This document shows positions 10,505 to 19,549 of a stretch of 64,000 nt of DNA, in pieces (within the stretch, counting starts at the first letter, position 1; each line of letters begins with the position of its first letter). The position numbers were made by a program, and so were the translations under genes. Under the pieces are notes generated by a model. That model had not been told where the DNA came from and searched no databases. It saw nothing but the letters and a program-made list of their open reading frames with translations. Origin of the DNA: an uncultured Hyphomicrobium sp. (GTDB taxonomy: Bacteria > Pseudomonadota > Alphaproteobacteria > Rhizobiales > Hyphomicrobiaceae); the NCBI RefSeq assembly GCF_902826555.1, contig NZ_CADEFI010000001.1:200971-264970 (forward strand), read 5' to 3'.

Positions 10505-10648
10505 TTGATATCTGCGCTGAATCTGTATATTTCGCGGATTATCTGCGTCTCTGCGCCAACTTTCAAGGAAAATTGCAAGGTTTTGACGCTGGATTGCTGA
10601 TAAGGTTCGTATCGAAATGAACTCAAGCCCCAGGCATGGAGCGGCGCT
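10505..10648. promoter_or_regulatory. lrp-ald divergent promoter region
   Basis: This 144-bp region is clearly more A+T rich than its surroundings, with runs such as TGTATATTTC and GGAAAATTGCAAGG, as expected for Lrp binding. A possible -35 box TTGACG lies at 10583-10588. No matching -10 box is strong enough to fix the promoter. GGAGCGG ahead of 10649 is the likely ribosome binding site of ald. Confidence 0.45.
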
Positions 10649-11776
10649 ATGCGCATCGGTGTCCCAACAGAGATCAAGAGTGACGAATTCCGCGTCGGGC
10701 TGGTCCCCGGCTCGGTGCGGGAGTTGACGGCGAAAGGCCACGAGGTCGTCGTGCAGTCGGGCGCCGGAGCCGGGATTTTCGCGGACGACGCCACCTACGA
10801 GAAGGCGGGCGCGAAGATCCTGCCCACCGCGGAAGCGGTGTTCGAGGCGGCCGAGATGATCGTCAAGGTGAAGGAGCCGCAGGCGGTCGAGTACAAGAGG
10901 CTGAAGCCGCACCAGATCCTGTTTACGTACCTGCATCTGGCCCCGGATCCGGAGCAGGCACGCGGTCTGCTCGAGTCGGGCGCGGCGGCGATTGCCTATG
11001 AGACGGTGACGGATGCGTCCGGCGGGTTGCCGCTGCTCGCACCGATGAGCGAGGTTGCGGGTCGGCTCTCGATCGAGGCGGCGGCCATAGCGCTAAGGCG
11101 TCCCACGGGCGGGCGCGGCGTGCTGATGGGCGGCGTTCCCGGTGTACGGCCGGCCAAGGTGGTCGTGCTCGGCGGCGGCGTTGTCGGTACGCACTCGGCG
11201 CGGATGGCGGCGGGCCTTGGCGCGGATGTGACAATCATCGACAAATCCCTGCCGCGGCTGCGTCAGCTCGACGAATTGTTCCAGGGCCGCGTGGTGACGC
11301 TCGCTTCGACGATGCACGCCATCGAGGACGCGGTGTTGGATGCGGACGTGGTCGTCGGTGCGGTGCTCGTCGCCGGGGCCAGCGCGCCGAAGCTCGTGTC
11401 GCGGACCATGCTCAAGTCCATGAAAAAGGGCGCGGTGCTGGTGGACGTGTCGATCGACCAGGGCGGCTGCTTCGAGACCTCGCGGCCGACGACGCACGCG
11501 CATCCGACGTTCGAGGTGGACGGCATCATTCATTACTGCGTCGCCAACATGCCGGGCGCCGTTCCGGTAACGAGTGCGCAGGCGCTCAACAACGCGACGC
11601 TGCCGTTCGTGCTCAAGCTGGCCGACAAGGGGCTCGCAGCGTTCGACCGCGATCCGCATCTGGCAGCCGGGCTCAACGTTCGCGATGGGCGCATTACGCA
11701 TTCGGCGGTTGCCGCTTCGCTCGGTTTCGACCGGGTTGGTGCTGCGCCGAAGGCTCGGCCGTCCGAGGCGGCGTAA
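10649..11776 (+). CDS. ald: Alanine dehydrogenase
   Basis: The 375-residue protein catalyses NAD-dependent interconversion of L-alanine with pyruvate and ammonia. It begins MRIGVPTEIKSDEFRVGLVP. Arg15, Lys75 (VKVKEPQ) and His96 (YLHLAP) match substrate-binding and catalytic residues known in bacterial Ald. The dinucleotide-binding motif is VVVLGGGVVGTHSARMA, and SIDQGGCFETS and NMPGAVPVTS are family signatures. The length is usual. The pyruvate/alanine link may serve the pyruvate-dependent aminotransferases of the polyamine cluster, which yield alanine. A strong terminator lies 80 bp after the stop. Confidence 0.96.
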   Translation: MRIGVPTEIKSDEFRVGLVPGSVRELTAKGHEVVVQSGAGAGIFADDATYEKAGAKILPTAEAVFEAAEMIVKVKEPQAVEYKRLKPHQILFTYLHLAPDPEQARGLLESGAAAIAYETVTDASGGLPLLAPMSEVAGRLSIEAAAIALRRPTGGRGVLMGGVPGVRPAKVVVLGGGVVGTHSARMAAGLGADVTIIDKSLPRLRQLDELFQGRVVTLASTMHAIEDAVLDADVVVGAVLVAGASAPKLVSRTMLKSMKKGAVLVDVSIDQGGCFETSRPTTHAHPTFEVDGIIHYCVANMPGAVPVTSAQALNNATLPFVLKLADKGLAAFDRDPHLAAGLNVRDGRITHSAVAASLGFDRVGAAPKARPSEAA

Positions 11777-11855
11777 CCTCAGTTCCTCCGGAGCGCGCGC
11801 CTTCCTCCCCCTCACACCCGCGCGCTCTCCTCGTGCTTCGCAATGGAGCACGTGA

Positions 11856-11885
11856 GCCGGCCCGTCCCCCGCGGGCCGGCTTTTT
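11856..11885 (+). terminator. Rho-independent terminator of ald
   Basis: A perfect 9-bp G+C stem (GCCGGCCCG at 11856-11864 with CGGGCCGGC at 11872-11880) has a 7-base loop and is followed by TTTTT at 11881-11885. Confidence 0.9.
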
Positions 11886-11973
11886 CATTGTGCGGCTGCC
11901 GTTTAGCCAGCGTCATGCGGCCCCCACAATTGCTTTCCAGTATCGCGCCCACTCATGACGGGGGGTATGAACG

Positions 11974-14508
11974 ATGCAGGATCTGGCGCCATTCGCTGAC
12001 GGCGATCTTTCGAGCGCCGAGCAGGAGCTTGTCGCGGCGGTTCTCAGAGGGCGCCGTGCGGAGATGCGCGGGCAAAGCGTGCGTGCCTCCGTGCTGCGGG
12101 CTATCGCGACCGAGAGCCGGTCCGAGTGGGTGGTGCCGTTCGCGGGCGTCTCGGTGCACGATGCCACGATCGAGGGTTGCCTCGACCTCGAAGGCTGCAG
12201 CGTCGACAAGCCGCTCGTTTTCCTGCGCTGCCGCTTCACGCCGACGCCCGGTGAGCGGTCTGCGCTCAGCCTCCGGGACGCGCGTCTGAAGCGCATCGCG
12301 CTCTACGAGTGCACCGTCAACGGCGCCATCAAGGCCGATCGCGCGTTCATCGAGAGTGCGTTTTTTCTCACAACCTCGACGGTCCTTGGGCTCGTGCGGT
12401 TGCGCGGAACGTCCATCGGCGAGGCGCTGGCGATGGATTCCTCGACCATCTCGAACGGCACGGAGACGGCGATCCTGGCCGACGGGCTCAAGCTCGGCGG
12501 TCCGTGGATCCTGCGCGCCGCGCGTGTCTCCGGCGAGACGCGGTTTGCGGGAGCCCGCATCGGCGGCGGGCTGCTTTGGGAGGACTGCGAGCTCACGTCG
12601 CCGACTGTAGCCCTCAATGCGGACGGCGCCGTGGGCGAGGGCGTCTGGGTGATGCGGCGGGCCAAGATCAGCGGCTCGGTGCGCGTGCGCGGTTTCTCGG
12701 TGAAGGCGATCGACGCTCAGAACATCTCGATTGCAGCCTCCGGCGAAGCGTTCAACGGGCGGGGTGCGACGGTCGCGAGCGATCTTATCCTCGATGGAGC
12801 GCGCATCGCGGGTGGCGTGCTACTCGGCCGGGCGCGTGTCGGTGGCGAGCTATCCGCGCGTGGCGCCCACATCACAGGCGCCGGTACGGACTGGGCGATT
12901 GCGGGCGCGGGGTTGATCGTCGACCAGGGCGTCAACCTCGGCGGTGCCAATCTCACGGGTGGCCTTTCGCTGGCGGGGGCCCGCATCAGTCAGGGTATTT
13001 CCGCCAACGACGTCACGATTCAGGGACCGGGACGCGCCATCGAGGCGGACGTGCTGCACCTGGGCGGCAACTGGATCATGCGCAACGGCAAGCTCAAAGG
13101 CAGCATTCGCTTTGCAGGCGCGCAGATCGAGGGACAGGTCGGCTTCACCGCTTGCCAGATTGAGGGCGGCGGCGATCTCGCCATCCGTGCCGACGGCGCT
13201 CAGATCCAGGGTGGATGGTTCATGGGGCGGGCGCAAATCCGCGGCCTCGTGCGGCTGCCGGCGGCCCGCGTTGGCAACGAGATGCGGCTGCGCGATACCA
13301 AGATCGCGGTGACGAGCGGACCGGCGATCTTCGCCAACGGCGTGCGTATTGCGCGCGAGCTGGTGCTCGACGGTGGGTTCAGTGCCACCGGGGCCATCGC
13401 GCTCGATCATGCGCAGGTGGACGGCACGATCGATCTTTCCGGCAGCCGTATCGTCTCCGCCAAGCTGTCCCGAGGTGATGCGCCGCACAGCTCGAATTAT
13501 GACCCGGTGCTCGATGCTCGCTATGATGAGATCGCGCTCAGCCTCGTCGATGCGCGTGCGGATCGGCTCGTCATGCCGCACGTGGCCGAGGACCGGACAC
13601 GGGGCATCGTCGATCTCTCGCGGGCGCACGTCGGCAGCTACGAGGATGCGGCGGTCGCGTGGCCGCCGCCGGCGCGCGGCAAGGGCTCCGAAACGCGCGG
13701 GCGCACATCGGATGGCCGTGACATCGATCATCTCGTGCTCGACGGCTTCCTGTACGAGCATCTCGAGAATCCGGCCGGACAGCCCGGTGACGGACCGACC
13801 GCCAAGCGCGAGCAGAATGCGGCGCTGATGCGCACGCGCTGGCTCGAAGGGCAAAGCGCGACCGACCTCGACCGGCATTTCAAACCTCAAGCGTGGATGC
13901 AGGTCGCACGCCGGCTCTCCGCGCAGGGCTATCATGACGAGGCGCGCGAGATCGCCATTGCCCGGCGCCGGCGACAGCGGCGCAGCGCGTCGGCCGGGTG
14001 GCTGCAGCGGCTTCAGAGCTGGCTGCTCGACGTGTTCGCGCTCTATGGATTCAATCCGTGGCGCACGGTGATCTGGATGATCGTTCTCGTGCTGTCGTTC
14101 GGCGCTGTGTGGTCGCTCGCGGCGACCGGCTGCTCGCAACGCGACTGCAAGGACGAGCAGGTGTTCGTGATGGCGCTCAAGGGCAACTTCGGCCAGAACG
14201 ATGCGAAATCGGAAGCCAACTACCCGCCGTTCTCGCCTCTCGCCTACTCGTTCGACGTGTTCGTGCCGTTCGTCGATTTCGGTTTCGAGGGGCACTGGCG
14301 GCCGCGGCTCGGATACAGGCCGTTGGCCGACGTTCACGTGCCGGATCTGAGTGGGAGCGGCGCCGGCAACACTCAGAGCGCGACGATCACGGTCGGGGTG
14401 CTGCTGTATCTCCTCTACGTGCTGGAGATGATCCTCGGCCTGGTGCTGACCTCGCTTGCCATCACGGGCTTCACCGGCATGCTCAACACGGAGGAGGATC
14501 CGCGATAG
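11974..14508 (+). CDS. Membrane-anchored beta-helix (pentapeptide-like) protein of unknown function
   Basis: This 844-residue protein has no signal peptide. Residues about 45-510 are imperfect repeats with the look of a right-handed beta-helix: short strands containing L, I and V alternate with GARI, GAQI, GARV and GAHI turns, as in LILDGARIAGGVLLGRARV. Residues about 510-640 are charged and partly disordered. A basic helix (RRRRQRRSAS) precedes one transmembrane segment at about 698-720, a Cys-containing loop (GCSQRDCKDE) and a second segment at about 805-834. Similar repeat-plus-two-helix proteins in Actinobacteria are often labelled membrane-associated oxidoreductase, with no evidence that I know of. 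I infer a cytoplasmic helix tethered to the inner membrane and make no functional call. Confidence 0.7.
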   Translation: MQDLAPFADGDLSSAEQELVAAVLRGRRAEMRGQSVRASVLRAIATESRSEWVVPFAGVSVHDATIEGCLDLEGCSVDKPLVFLRCRFTPTPGERSALSLRDARLKRIALYECTVNGAIKADRAFIESAFFLTTSTVLGLVRLRGTSIGEALAMDSSTISNGTETAILADGLKLGGPWILRAARVSGETRFAGARIGGGLLWEDCELTSPTVALNADGAVGEGVWVMRRAKISGSVRVRGFSVKAIDAQNISIAASGEAFNGRGATVASDLILDGARIAGGVLLGRARVGGELSARGAHITGAGTDWAIAGAGLIVDQGVNLGGANLTGGLSLAGARISQGISANDVTIQGPGRAIEADVLHLGGNWIMRNGKLKGSIRFAGAQIEGQVGFTACQIEGGGDLAIRADGAQIQGGWFMGRAQIRGLVRLPAARVGNEMRLRDTKIAVTSGPAIFANGVRIARELVLDGGFSATGAIALDHAQVDGTIDLSGSRIVSAKLSRGDAPHSSNYDPVLDARYDEIALSLVDARADRLVMPHVAEDRTRGIVDLSRAHVGSYEDAAVAWPPPARGKGSETRGRTSDGRDIDHLVLDGFLYEHLENPAGQPGDGPTAKREQNAALMRTRWLEGQSATDLDRHFKPQAWMQVARRLSAQGYHDEAREIAIARRRRQRRSASAGWLQRLQSWLLDVFALYGFNPWRTVIWMIVLVLSFGAVWSLAATGCSQRDCKDEQVFVMALKGNFGQNDAKSEANYPPFSPLAYSFDVFVPFVDFGFEGHWRPRLGYRPLADVHVPDLSGSGAGNTQSATITVGVLLYLLYVLEMILGLVLTSLAITGFTGMLNTEEDPR

Positions 14509-14509
14509 T

Positions 14510-15331
14510 TCAGCGGCCGGCGAGCTTTCCGGCCATGACCGAGATGGTGCGCTGGTACACCTGAGCGCGGTTCCAATCTCGCAGCACCTCGTAATTGGCC
14601 GAGCCAGGATGCCAGGGCTGGCCCGCCTGCCAGCCATGTCCTTTGAGGAAATTGGCGGTCGAGGCGAGAATGTCGGGCACGCTGTGGATTAAGTCCTTCT
14701 TGCCGTCGCCGTCGAAGTCGACCGCGTATTTGACGTAGGGCGTGGGCAGGAACTGCGTCTGGCCGATCTCCCCCGCCCAGCCGCCGCGCAGCTCCTCGGG
14801 CCGCATGTGAGCGTTGTCGATGATGCGGAGCGCGTCGAGAAGCTGGCCGGTGAAGAACGCCGAGCGGCGGCAGTCGTAGGCGAGGGTCGCGAGCGAGCGG
14901 AAGATCGAAAATTTGCCGCTGGTGTCGGCGCCGAAGTTGGTCTCGAGCCCCCAGATGGAGACGACGATCTCGCGCGGGACGCCGAATGAGCGCTCCATGC
15001 GGTCGAAGGTTGCCGCGTGCGTCCGCATGCGGGCGCGAGCACGGCCGATCAGCGCTGAGCCGACGCGACGGGCGTAGAACTGCTCGAAGGAAAGCTTGAA
15101 AGACTTCTGGTTGCGATCGAGGCGGATGATGCGGGGGTCGTAGGTCACGCCCGCGAGCCCTGTGTCGATGGCGCTCGGCGATAGGCCTTGTGCAGCGGCG
15201 CTTTTCTTGAAACTCGCGAGCCACGGGCCGAAGCCGCCGGCGCCGTTGCCGCATGAGGCGGCGTGGGCTGCGATGGAAGGCGACAGCATCGCCAGGGAGA
15301 GTGCAAGCGAGACTGCTAATCTGTGGCGCAT
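14510..15331 (-). CDS. Lytic murein transglycosylase, MltB family
   Basis: I place the start at the ATG at 15331 because a signal peptide follows at once (MRHRLAVSLALSLAMLSPSIAAHAA); the frame is open further upstream but gives no export signal. The mature part is the SLT_2/MltB domain. The catalytic Glu lies in SIWGLETNFGA, followed by GEIGQTQFLPTPYVKYAVD and NFLKGHGW. The 273-residue protein should cleave peptidoglycan glycan strands in the periplasm, giving 1,6-anhydro ends. It is convergent with the beta-helix gene, with one base between the stops. The C-terminal peptidoglycan-binding domain of some relatives is absent. Confidence 0.9.
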   Translation of the reverse strand: MRHRLAVSLALSLAMLSPSIAAHAASCGNGAGGFGPWLASFKKSAAAQGLSPSAIDTGLAGVTYDPRIIRLDRNQKSFKLSFEQFYARRVGSALIGRARARMRTHAATFDRMERSFGVPREIVVSIWGLETNFGADTSGKFSIFRSLATLAYDCRRSAFFTGQLLDALRIIDNAHMRPEELRGGWAGEIGQTQFLPTPYVKYAVDFDGDGKKDLIHSVPDILASTANFLKGHGWQAGQPWHPGSANYEVLRDWNRAQVYQRTISVMAGKLAGR

Positions 15332-15429
15332 TTTTTCGTTTCCGTTGGGCTGTGCCGGTGCGTGGAGCGGAAAGTCCGCGGTGACCTTTCTGGCGGGCTC
15401 TGCGCCGTGTTGCAACCCGTTCAGGCGAG

Positions 15430-15728
15430 ATGGAGATCGCCGCCAACGCGGGCGGCGTGTTCTCGCCGTTCGGCGATATCACCTCGTTGATGGTGTGGCA
15501 GAAGGGCAAGCCGGAGTCCTGGAGTTCTTCAATCTCTTCCTGCCATCGCTCGTGAACTTCCTCGTGCCCGCTTCACTCATGCATTTCAGCGTGCCGAAGG
15601 GCGTGCCGGATTCGGCTACCGAGTTTAGAAGACCCAAGCATGGCGGCGTGGTGGTCATCTGGTCGTTCGCGCTCGGCTATGTGGCGAGCATCTTCACCCA
15701 TCAGTGGGTGAACGCTTCGCTCATGTAG
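15430..15728 (+). pseudogene. Frameshifted internal fragment of an NhaD-type Na+/H+ antiporter
   Basis: One frame from 15430 reads IAANAGGVFSPFGDITSLMVWQKG, a highly characteristic NhaD segment. About 80 bases later the homology continues in another frame as GVLEFFNLFLPSLVNFLVPASLMHF, ending at a stop at 15728. A net one-base insertion near 15505-15515 joins the two. The N-terminal two thirds and the C-terminal helices of a normal antiporter of about 400 residues are missing, so this is a dead remnant. Confidence 0.72.
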
Positions 15729-15740
15729 CCTTGGACGACA

Positions 15741-15826
15741 TCGGCGCCGGAGCGGATGCCGGTGGGCCAGCGGGCGGTCACGGTCTTGATGCGCGTATAG
15801 AATCGCACGCCGTAGATGGCGTGGTC
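15741..15826 (-). pseudogene. 3'-terminal remnant of a second mmsA-like gene
   Basis: These 86 bases match 16710-16804 inside the intact mmsA, in the same orientation. There are four substitutions and one 9-bp in-frame gap. Read on the minus strand it gives [20 protein letters not shown] followed by PTGIRSGA, lacking only GPE. All four substitutions are synonymous, so the source copy was under selection at the protein level. The rest of the gene is gone, and homology stops sharply at both ends. Confidence 0.8.
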
Positions 15827-15919
15827 CTGCAACCCCGTGTTCGCGCGCGACAGCAACCGAAAGGCGTTTGCGGGCGCGCGGGGACGGAGTAATCTGTTGG
15901 CTGAGCGTTGGAGGAGCGC

Positions 15920-16648
15920 ATGGCCGACGTGTTCATCAGTTATGCCAAGACCGCGCGTGCGGCGACGGAGGGCTTGGCCGCCTATCTTGTGGATCAGGGC
16001 TACAGCGTTTGGTGGGATGCTGCGCTGGTCTCGGGTAACAGCTACCGGTCGGTGATCTTGCAGGAGCTGGATACGGCCAAGGCGGTGATCGTGATCTGGA
16101 CGCCCGCGTCGGTGGAGTCGGCGTGGGTGATCTCGGAGGCGGAACGCGCGGCCGCGGCCGGCAAGCTGATCACGCTACGCACGCGAGATGTGCCGGTGCA
16201 GCGTATCCCGATGCCATTCGGCGTGCGGCACACCGATCTCGTCGACAACCGAGCGGGCGTGCTTGCTGCGGTTGGGAGCCTGGGCGTACGGCCGTCCGGG
16301 GTAACAGGTGCGGTGGCGGGGGCGGGTGTGACCGCTGCTCGAAGCCGCAGTCGTGCGGCAGGCTCCATGCAAGCAACGCCGACGCGTTGGGGCGATCTCG
16401 GGCAGGCTGCGGCCTGGATCGCCGCGGTGGCGGCGGCGCTGGTTGGCGTGGTGATGCTCATCAATGGAACGGGCGCCGACGATCCCGATGTTGGCGCGCG
16501 CAGAATCTCGGGCTCGAAGGTCTTCACTGGGCCGGCGCCGGGTGCCGGCGGGAATGATTGGAGCGTCGAGGCCGAGGAACGAGCCGGGCGGCTGCCGTCG
16601 ATGGATGCCCCGCCGACCGGCTCTGGCGGCGAGGGGCCGACGAATTGA
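15920..16648 (+). CDS. Membrane-anchored TIR-domain protein
   Basis: I chose the ATG at 15920 because GGAGG sits 5 bases upstream; a TTG at 15908 is the alternative. The protein has 242 residues. Residues 1-125 form a TIR domain: ADVFISYAKTARAATEG, then YSVWWDAALVSGNSYRS, then VIVIWTPASVESAWVISEAE, where the Glu after W-V-I-S is in the usual place of the TIR NADase catalytic Glu. A Gly/Ala/Arg linker leads to one transmembrane helix at about 162-181 (AAAWIAAVAAALVGVVMLI) and a short acidic, Gly-rich tail. It probably acts at the inner membrane. No defence partner gene is adjacent. It lies between two mmsA-derived sequences, which suggests insertion or rearrangement. Confidence 0.8.
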   Translation: MADVFISYAKTARAATEGLAAYLVDQGYSVWWDAALVSGNSYRSVILQELDTAKAVIVIWTPASVESAWVISEAERAAAAGKLITLRTRDVPVQRIPMPFGVRHTDLVDNRAGVLAAVGSLGVRPSGVTGAVAGAGVTAARSRSRAAGSMQATPTRWGDLGQAAAWIAAVAAALVGVVMLINGTGADDPDVGARRISGSKVFTGPAPGAGGNDWSVEAEERAGRLPSMDAPPTGSGGEGPTN

Positions 16649-16684
16649 CGGACAACCTCTTCTCTTCAGACGAGGATTTCGCGC

Positions 16685-18181
16685 TCAGCTCCGTCCGGTG
16701 AAGTTGAACTCGGCGCCGGAGCGGATGCCGGTGGGCCAGCGGGCGGTGACGGTCTTGATACGCGTGTAGAAGCGCACGCCCTCGGGGCCGTAGATGGCGT
16801 GGTCGCCGAACAGCGAGCGTTTCCAGCCGCCGAAGGAATGGTAAGCGACGGGCACCGGGATCGGCACGTTGATGCCGACCATGCCGACCTCGATCCTGTC
16901 GGCGAAGGTGCGGGCGGTGTCGCCGTCGCGGGTGAAGATCGCGGTGCCGTTGCCGTACTCGTGACTGTTCACGAGGTCGGCGGCCTCGTCGTAGCTCTCG
17001 GCGCGCACGACCGAGAGCACGGGGCCGAAGATCTCCTGCTTGTAGATCGTCATGTCGCGCGTCACATGATCGAACAGCGTGCCGCCGAGGAAATAGCCGT
17101 TCTCGTAGCCTTGCAGCACGAGCCCGCGGCCGTCGACGACCAGCTTCGCGCCTTCCTTCTCGCCGATGCCGATCAGGTCCGTGATGCGCCGCTTGGCGTC
17201 GGCCGTGACGACCGGTCCCATCTCGGATTCGGGATCGGCGGCGGGCGCCACTTTCAGGGCGCGCACACGCGGGGCCAGCGCTTCGACGAGTTGATCCGCG
17301 GTGCGCTTGCCGACCGGCACGGCGACCGAGATCGCCATGCAGCGCTCGCCTGCCGAGCCGTAGCCGGCTCCCATGAGCGCGTCGACGGCCTTGTCCATAT
17401 CGGCATCGGGCATGACGATCATGTGGTTCTTGGCGCCGCCCAGAGCCTGGACGCGCTTACCGGTCGCGGCGCCCTTCGTGTAGACATACTCGGCGATGGG
17501 CGTCGAGCCGACGAAGCTCACGGCTTTGACGTCCGGATGATCGAGCAGCGCATCGACGGCGGACTTGTCGCCGTGCACGACGTTGAGCACGCCATCCGGG
17601 AAGCCTGCCTCCTGGAACAGCTCCCAGATCAGCATCGGTGCCGAGGGATCGCGCTCGGATGGCTTCAAGACGAAGGTGTTGCCGCAGGCGACGGCGACCG
17701 GGAACATCCACATCGGCACCATGGCGGGGAAGTTGAACGGCGTGATGCCGGCCACGACACCGAGCGGCTGGCGATCGGACCAGCAGTCGATGTCGGGGCC
17801 GATGTTGCGGCTGAACTCGCCCTTCTGGAGGTGTGGGATGCCGCAGGCGAAATCGACGACCTCGAGGCCGCGCTGCAACTCGCCCAAGGCGTCGGGATGC
17901 GTCTTGCCGTGTTCAGACGAGATCGCGCGCGCGATGGCGTCGGCGTTCTTCTGCAGGAGCTCCTTGAAGCGAAACATCGGCGCGACGCGCTTCATCGGCG
18001 GCGTTGCGGCCCAGCCCGGCGCGGCCGCCTTGGCGGCGGCGATCACGGCATTGACCTCGTCGACGGTCGAAAGCGGCAGTCGCGCGGTCGCTTCGCCCGT
18101 TGCGGGGTTGTAGACGTTCTGCGAGCGGTCCGATCGCGATACGATCTTCTTGCCGCCGTAAGCGTTCTCGATGGTGCGCAT
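16685..18181 (-). CDS. mmsA: CoA-acylating methylmalonate/malonate-semialdehyde dehydrogenase
   Basis: This 498-residue ALDH-family enzyme converts malonate semialdehyde, or methylmalonate semialdehyde, with CoA and NAD to acetyl- or propionyl-CoA and CO2. MmsA signatures are [32 protein letters not shown] and the catalytic Cys in [11 protein letters not shown], ending with [15 protein letters not shown]. It follows bauA by 9 bp. That position argues for a job on malonate semialdehyde made from beta-alanine rather than on valine or inositol breakdown. Its last 95 bp are partly duplicated at 15741-15826. Confidence 0.93.
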   Translation of the reverse strand: MRTIENAYGGKKIVSRSDRSQNVYNPATGEATARLPLSTVDEVNAVIAAAKAAAPGWAATPPMKRVAPMFRFKELLQKNADAIARAISSEHGKTHPDALGELQRGLEVVDFACGIPHLQKGEFSRNIGPDIDCWSDRQPLGVVAGITPFNFPAMVPMWMFPVAVACGNTFVLKPSERDPSAPMLIWELFQEAGFPDGVLNVVHGDKSAVDALLDHPDVKAVSFVGSTPIAEYVYTKGAATGKRVQALGGAKNHMIVMPDADMDKAVDALMGAGYGSAGERCMAISVAVPVGKRTADQLVEALAPRVRALKVAPAADPESEMGPVVTADAKRRITDLIGIGEKEGAKLVVDGRGLVLQGYENGYFLGGTLFDHVTRDMTIYKQEIFGPVLSVVRAESYDEAADLVNSHEYGNGTAIFTRDGDTARTFADRIEVGMVGINVPIPVPVAYHSFGGWKRSLFGDHAIYGPEGVRFYTRIKTVTARWPTGIRSGAEFNFTGRS

Positions 18182-18190
18182 GATGCCTCG

Positions 18191-19513
18191 TCAGTCGCCG
18201 TCCTTGAGGACGGCCGTGAAGGTGTCGAAGAGTTCGTCGATCTGGCTCTCGTCGATGATGAGCGGCGGCGAGAGAGCGATGATGTCGCCGGTCTGGCGCA
18301 CAAGCAGGCCGTTCTCGAAAGCTTTGACGAAGCGGTTGTAAGCGCGCTCGCCCGGCGCGCCCGGCTTCGGGGCGAACTCGATGGCACCGATCAGTCCGAT
18401 GTTGCGGATATCGATGACGTGCGGAAGCTCGCGCAGCGCGTGGACGCGCTCCTCCCAGTAGGGCGCGATCTTGGCGGCGCGCGTGAGAAGCAGCTCCTCG
18501 TGATAGGTGTCGAGGGTGGCGAGCGCGGCTGCGGCGGCCATGGGATGGCCGGAGTAGGTGTAGCCGTGGAAGATGTCGATGGCGCTCTCGGGGCCGGTCA
18601 CGAAGGCCTCGTAGATATGCTTCTTGAGGAAAACTGCGCCCATGGGAATGGTGCCGTTGGTGACGCCTTTGGCCGTGGTGATGATATCCGGCGAGACGTC
18701 GAAGTAGTCGGCGCCGAATGGCGTGCCGAGGCGGCCGTAGCCGGTGATGACCTCGTCGAAGATGAGCAGGATGTCGTGCTTGGCGGCGATGGCCGCGAGA
18801 CGCTTCAGGTAACCCTTGGGCGGAACCAGCACGCCCGTGGAGCAGGCGACCGGCTCGACAATGACGGCAGCGATGGTGGAAGCGTCATGGAGCGCGACCA
18901 GGCGCTCGAGGTCGTCGGCCAGCTCGGCGCCATGATCGGGCTCGCCCTTCGAGAAGGCGTTGCGGGCAAGATCGTGCGTGTGGCGGAGGTGATCGACGCC
19001 CGAGACAAGGGCGCTGAACTGCTTGCGGTTGTTGCCGATACCGCCGACGGCGGTGCCGCCGAAGTTGACGCCGTGATAGCCGCGCTCGCGGCCGATGAGG
19101 CGGATCTTCGAACCGTTGCCTTTGGCACGGTGATAGGCGATGGCGATCTTGAGCGCGGTGTCGACCGACTCCGATCCCGAGTTGGTGAAGAAGACGTGGT
19201 CGAAGCCCTTGGGAGCGATGTTGACGAGGCGGGATGCGGCCTCGAACGCCTTCGGGTGGCCCATCTGGAAGGTGCCGGCGAAATCCAGCTCAGCCGCCTG
19301 CTTCTGGATCGCCTCGACGATCTTCGGGCGGCAGTGTCCGGCGTTGACGCACCAGAGGCCGGACGTTCCGTCGAGAATCTTGCGTCCGTCCTCGGTGAAG
19401 TAGTGCATGTCCTTGGCGGCGGCGAGGAGGCGCGGGGCCTTCTTGAATTGCCGGTTGGCCGAGAACGGCATGAAGAAGGCTTCGAGGTCGTTGGTCTTGA
19501 GCTGAACGGTCAT
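18191..19513 (-). CDS. bauA: Beta-alanine (omega-amino acid):pyruvate aminotransferase
   Basis: This 440-residue class III PLP aminotransferase resembles Pseudomonas BauA over its whole length: AFFMPFSANRQFKKAPR, GTSGLWCVNAGH, FTNSGSESVDTALK, RGYHGVNFGGTAVGGIG and FDEVITGYGRLG. The PLP lysine is Lys282 in TTAKGVTNG. It should transfer the amino group of beta-alanine to pyruvate, giving malonate semialdehyde and alanine. Its product is the substrate of the next gene, mmsA. Diaminopropane or other omega-amines are possible extra substrates. Confidence 0.87.
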   Translation of the reverse strand: MTVQLKTNDLEAFFMPFSANRQFKKAPRLLAAAKDMHYFTEDGRKILDGTSGLWCVNAGHCRPKIVEAIQKQAAELDFAGTFQMGHPKAFEAASRLVNIAPKGFDHVFFTNSGSESVDTALKIAIAYHRAKGNGSKIRLIGRERGYHGVNFGGTAVGGIGNNRKQFSALVSGVDHLRHTHDLARNAFSKGEPDHGAELADDLERLVALHDASTIAAVIVEPVACSTGVLVPPKGYLKRLAAIAAKHDILLIFDEVITGYGRLGTPFGADYFDVSPDIITTAKGVTNGTIPMGAVFLKKHIYEAFVTGPESAIDIFHGYTYSGHPMAAAAALATLDTYHEELLLTRAAKIAPYWEERVHALRELPHVIDIRNIGLIGAIEFAPKPGAPGERAYNRFVKAFENGLLVRQTGDIIALSPPLIIDESQIDELFDTFTAVLKDGD

Positions 19514-19549
19514 TTCGGGCGTTCCGTCGAATGAGAATGTGGCGGGCGA

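Noticed and set aside
15741..16804. Integrase-type attachment sites formed by the repeated mmsA ends
   Set aside because: No integrase gene is between the repeats, and the silent-only differences argue for an old homologue rather than a recent site duplication.
16799..19534. 911-codon plus-strand frame opposite mmsA and bauA
   Set aside because: It is a long shadow typical of high-G+C DNA; both minus-strand genes under it are certain.
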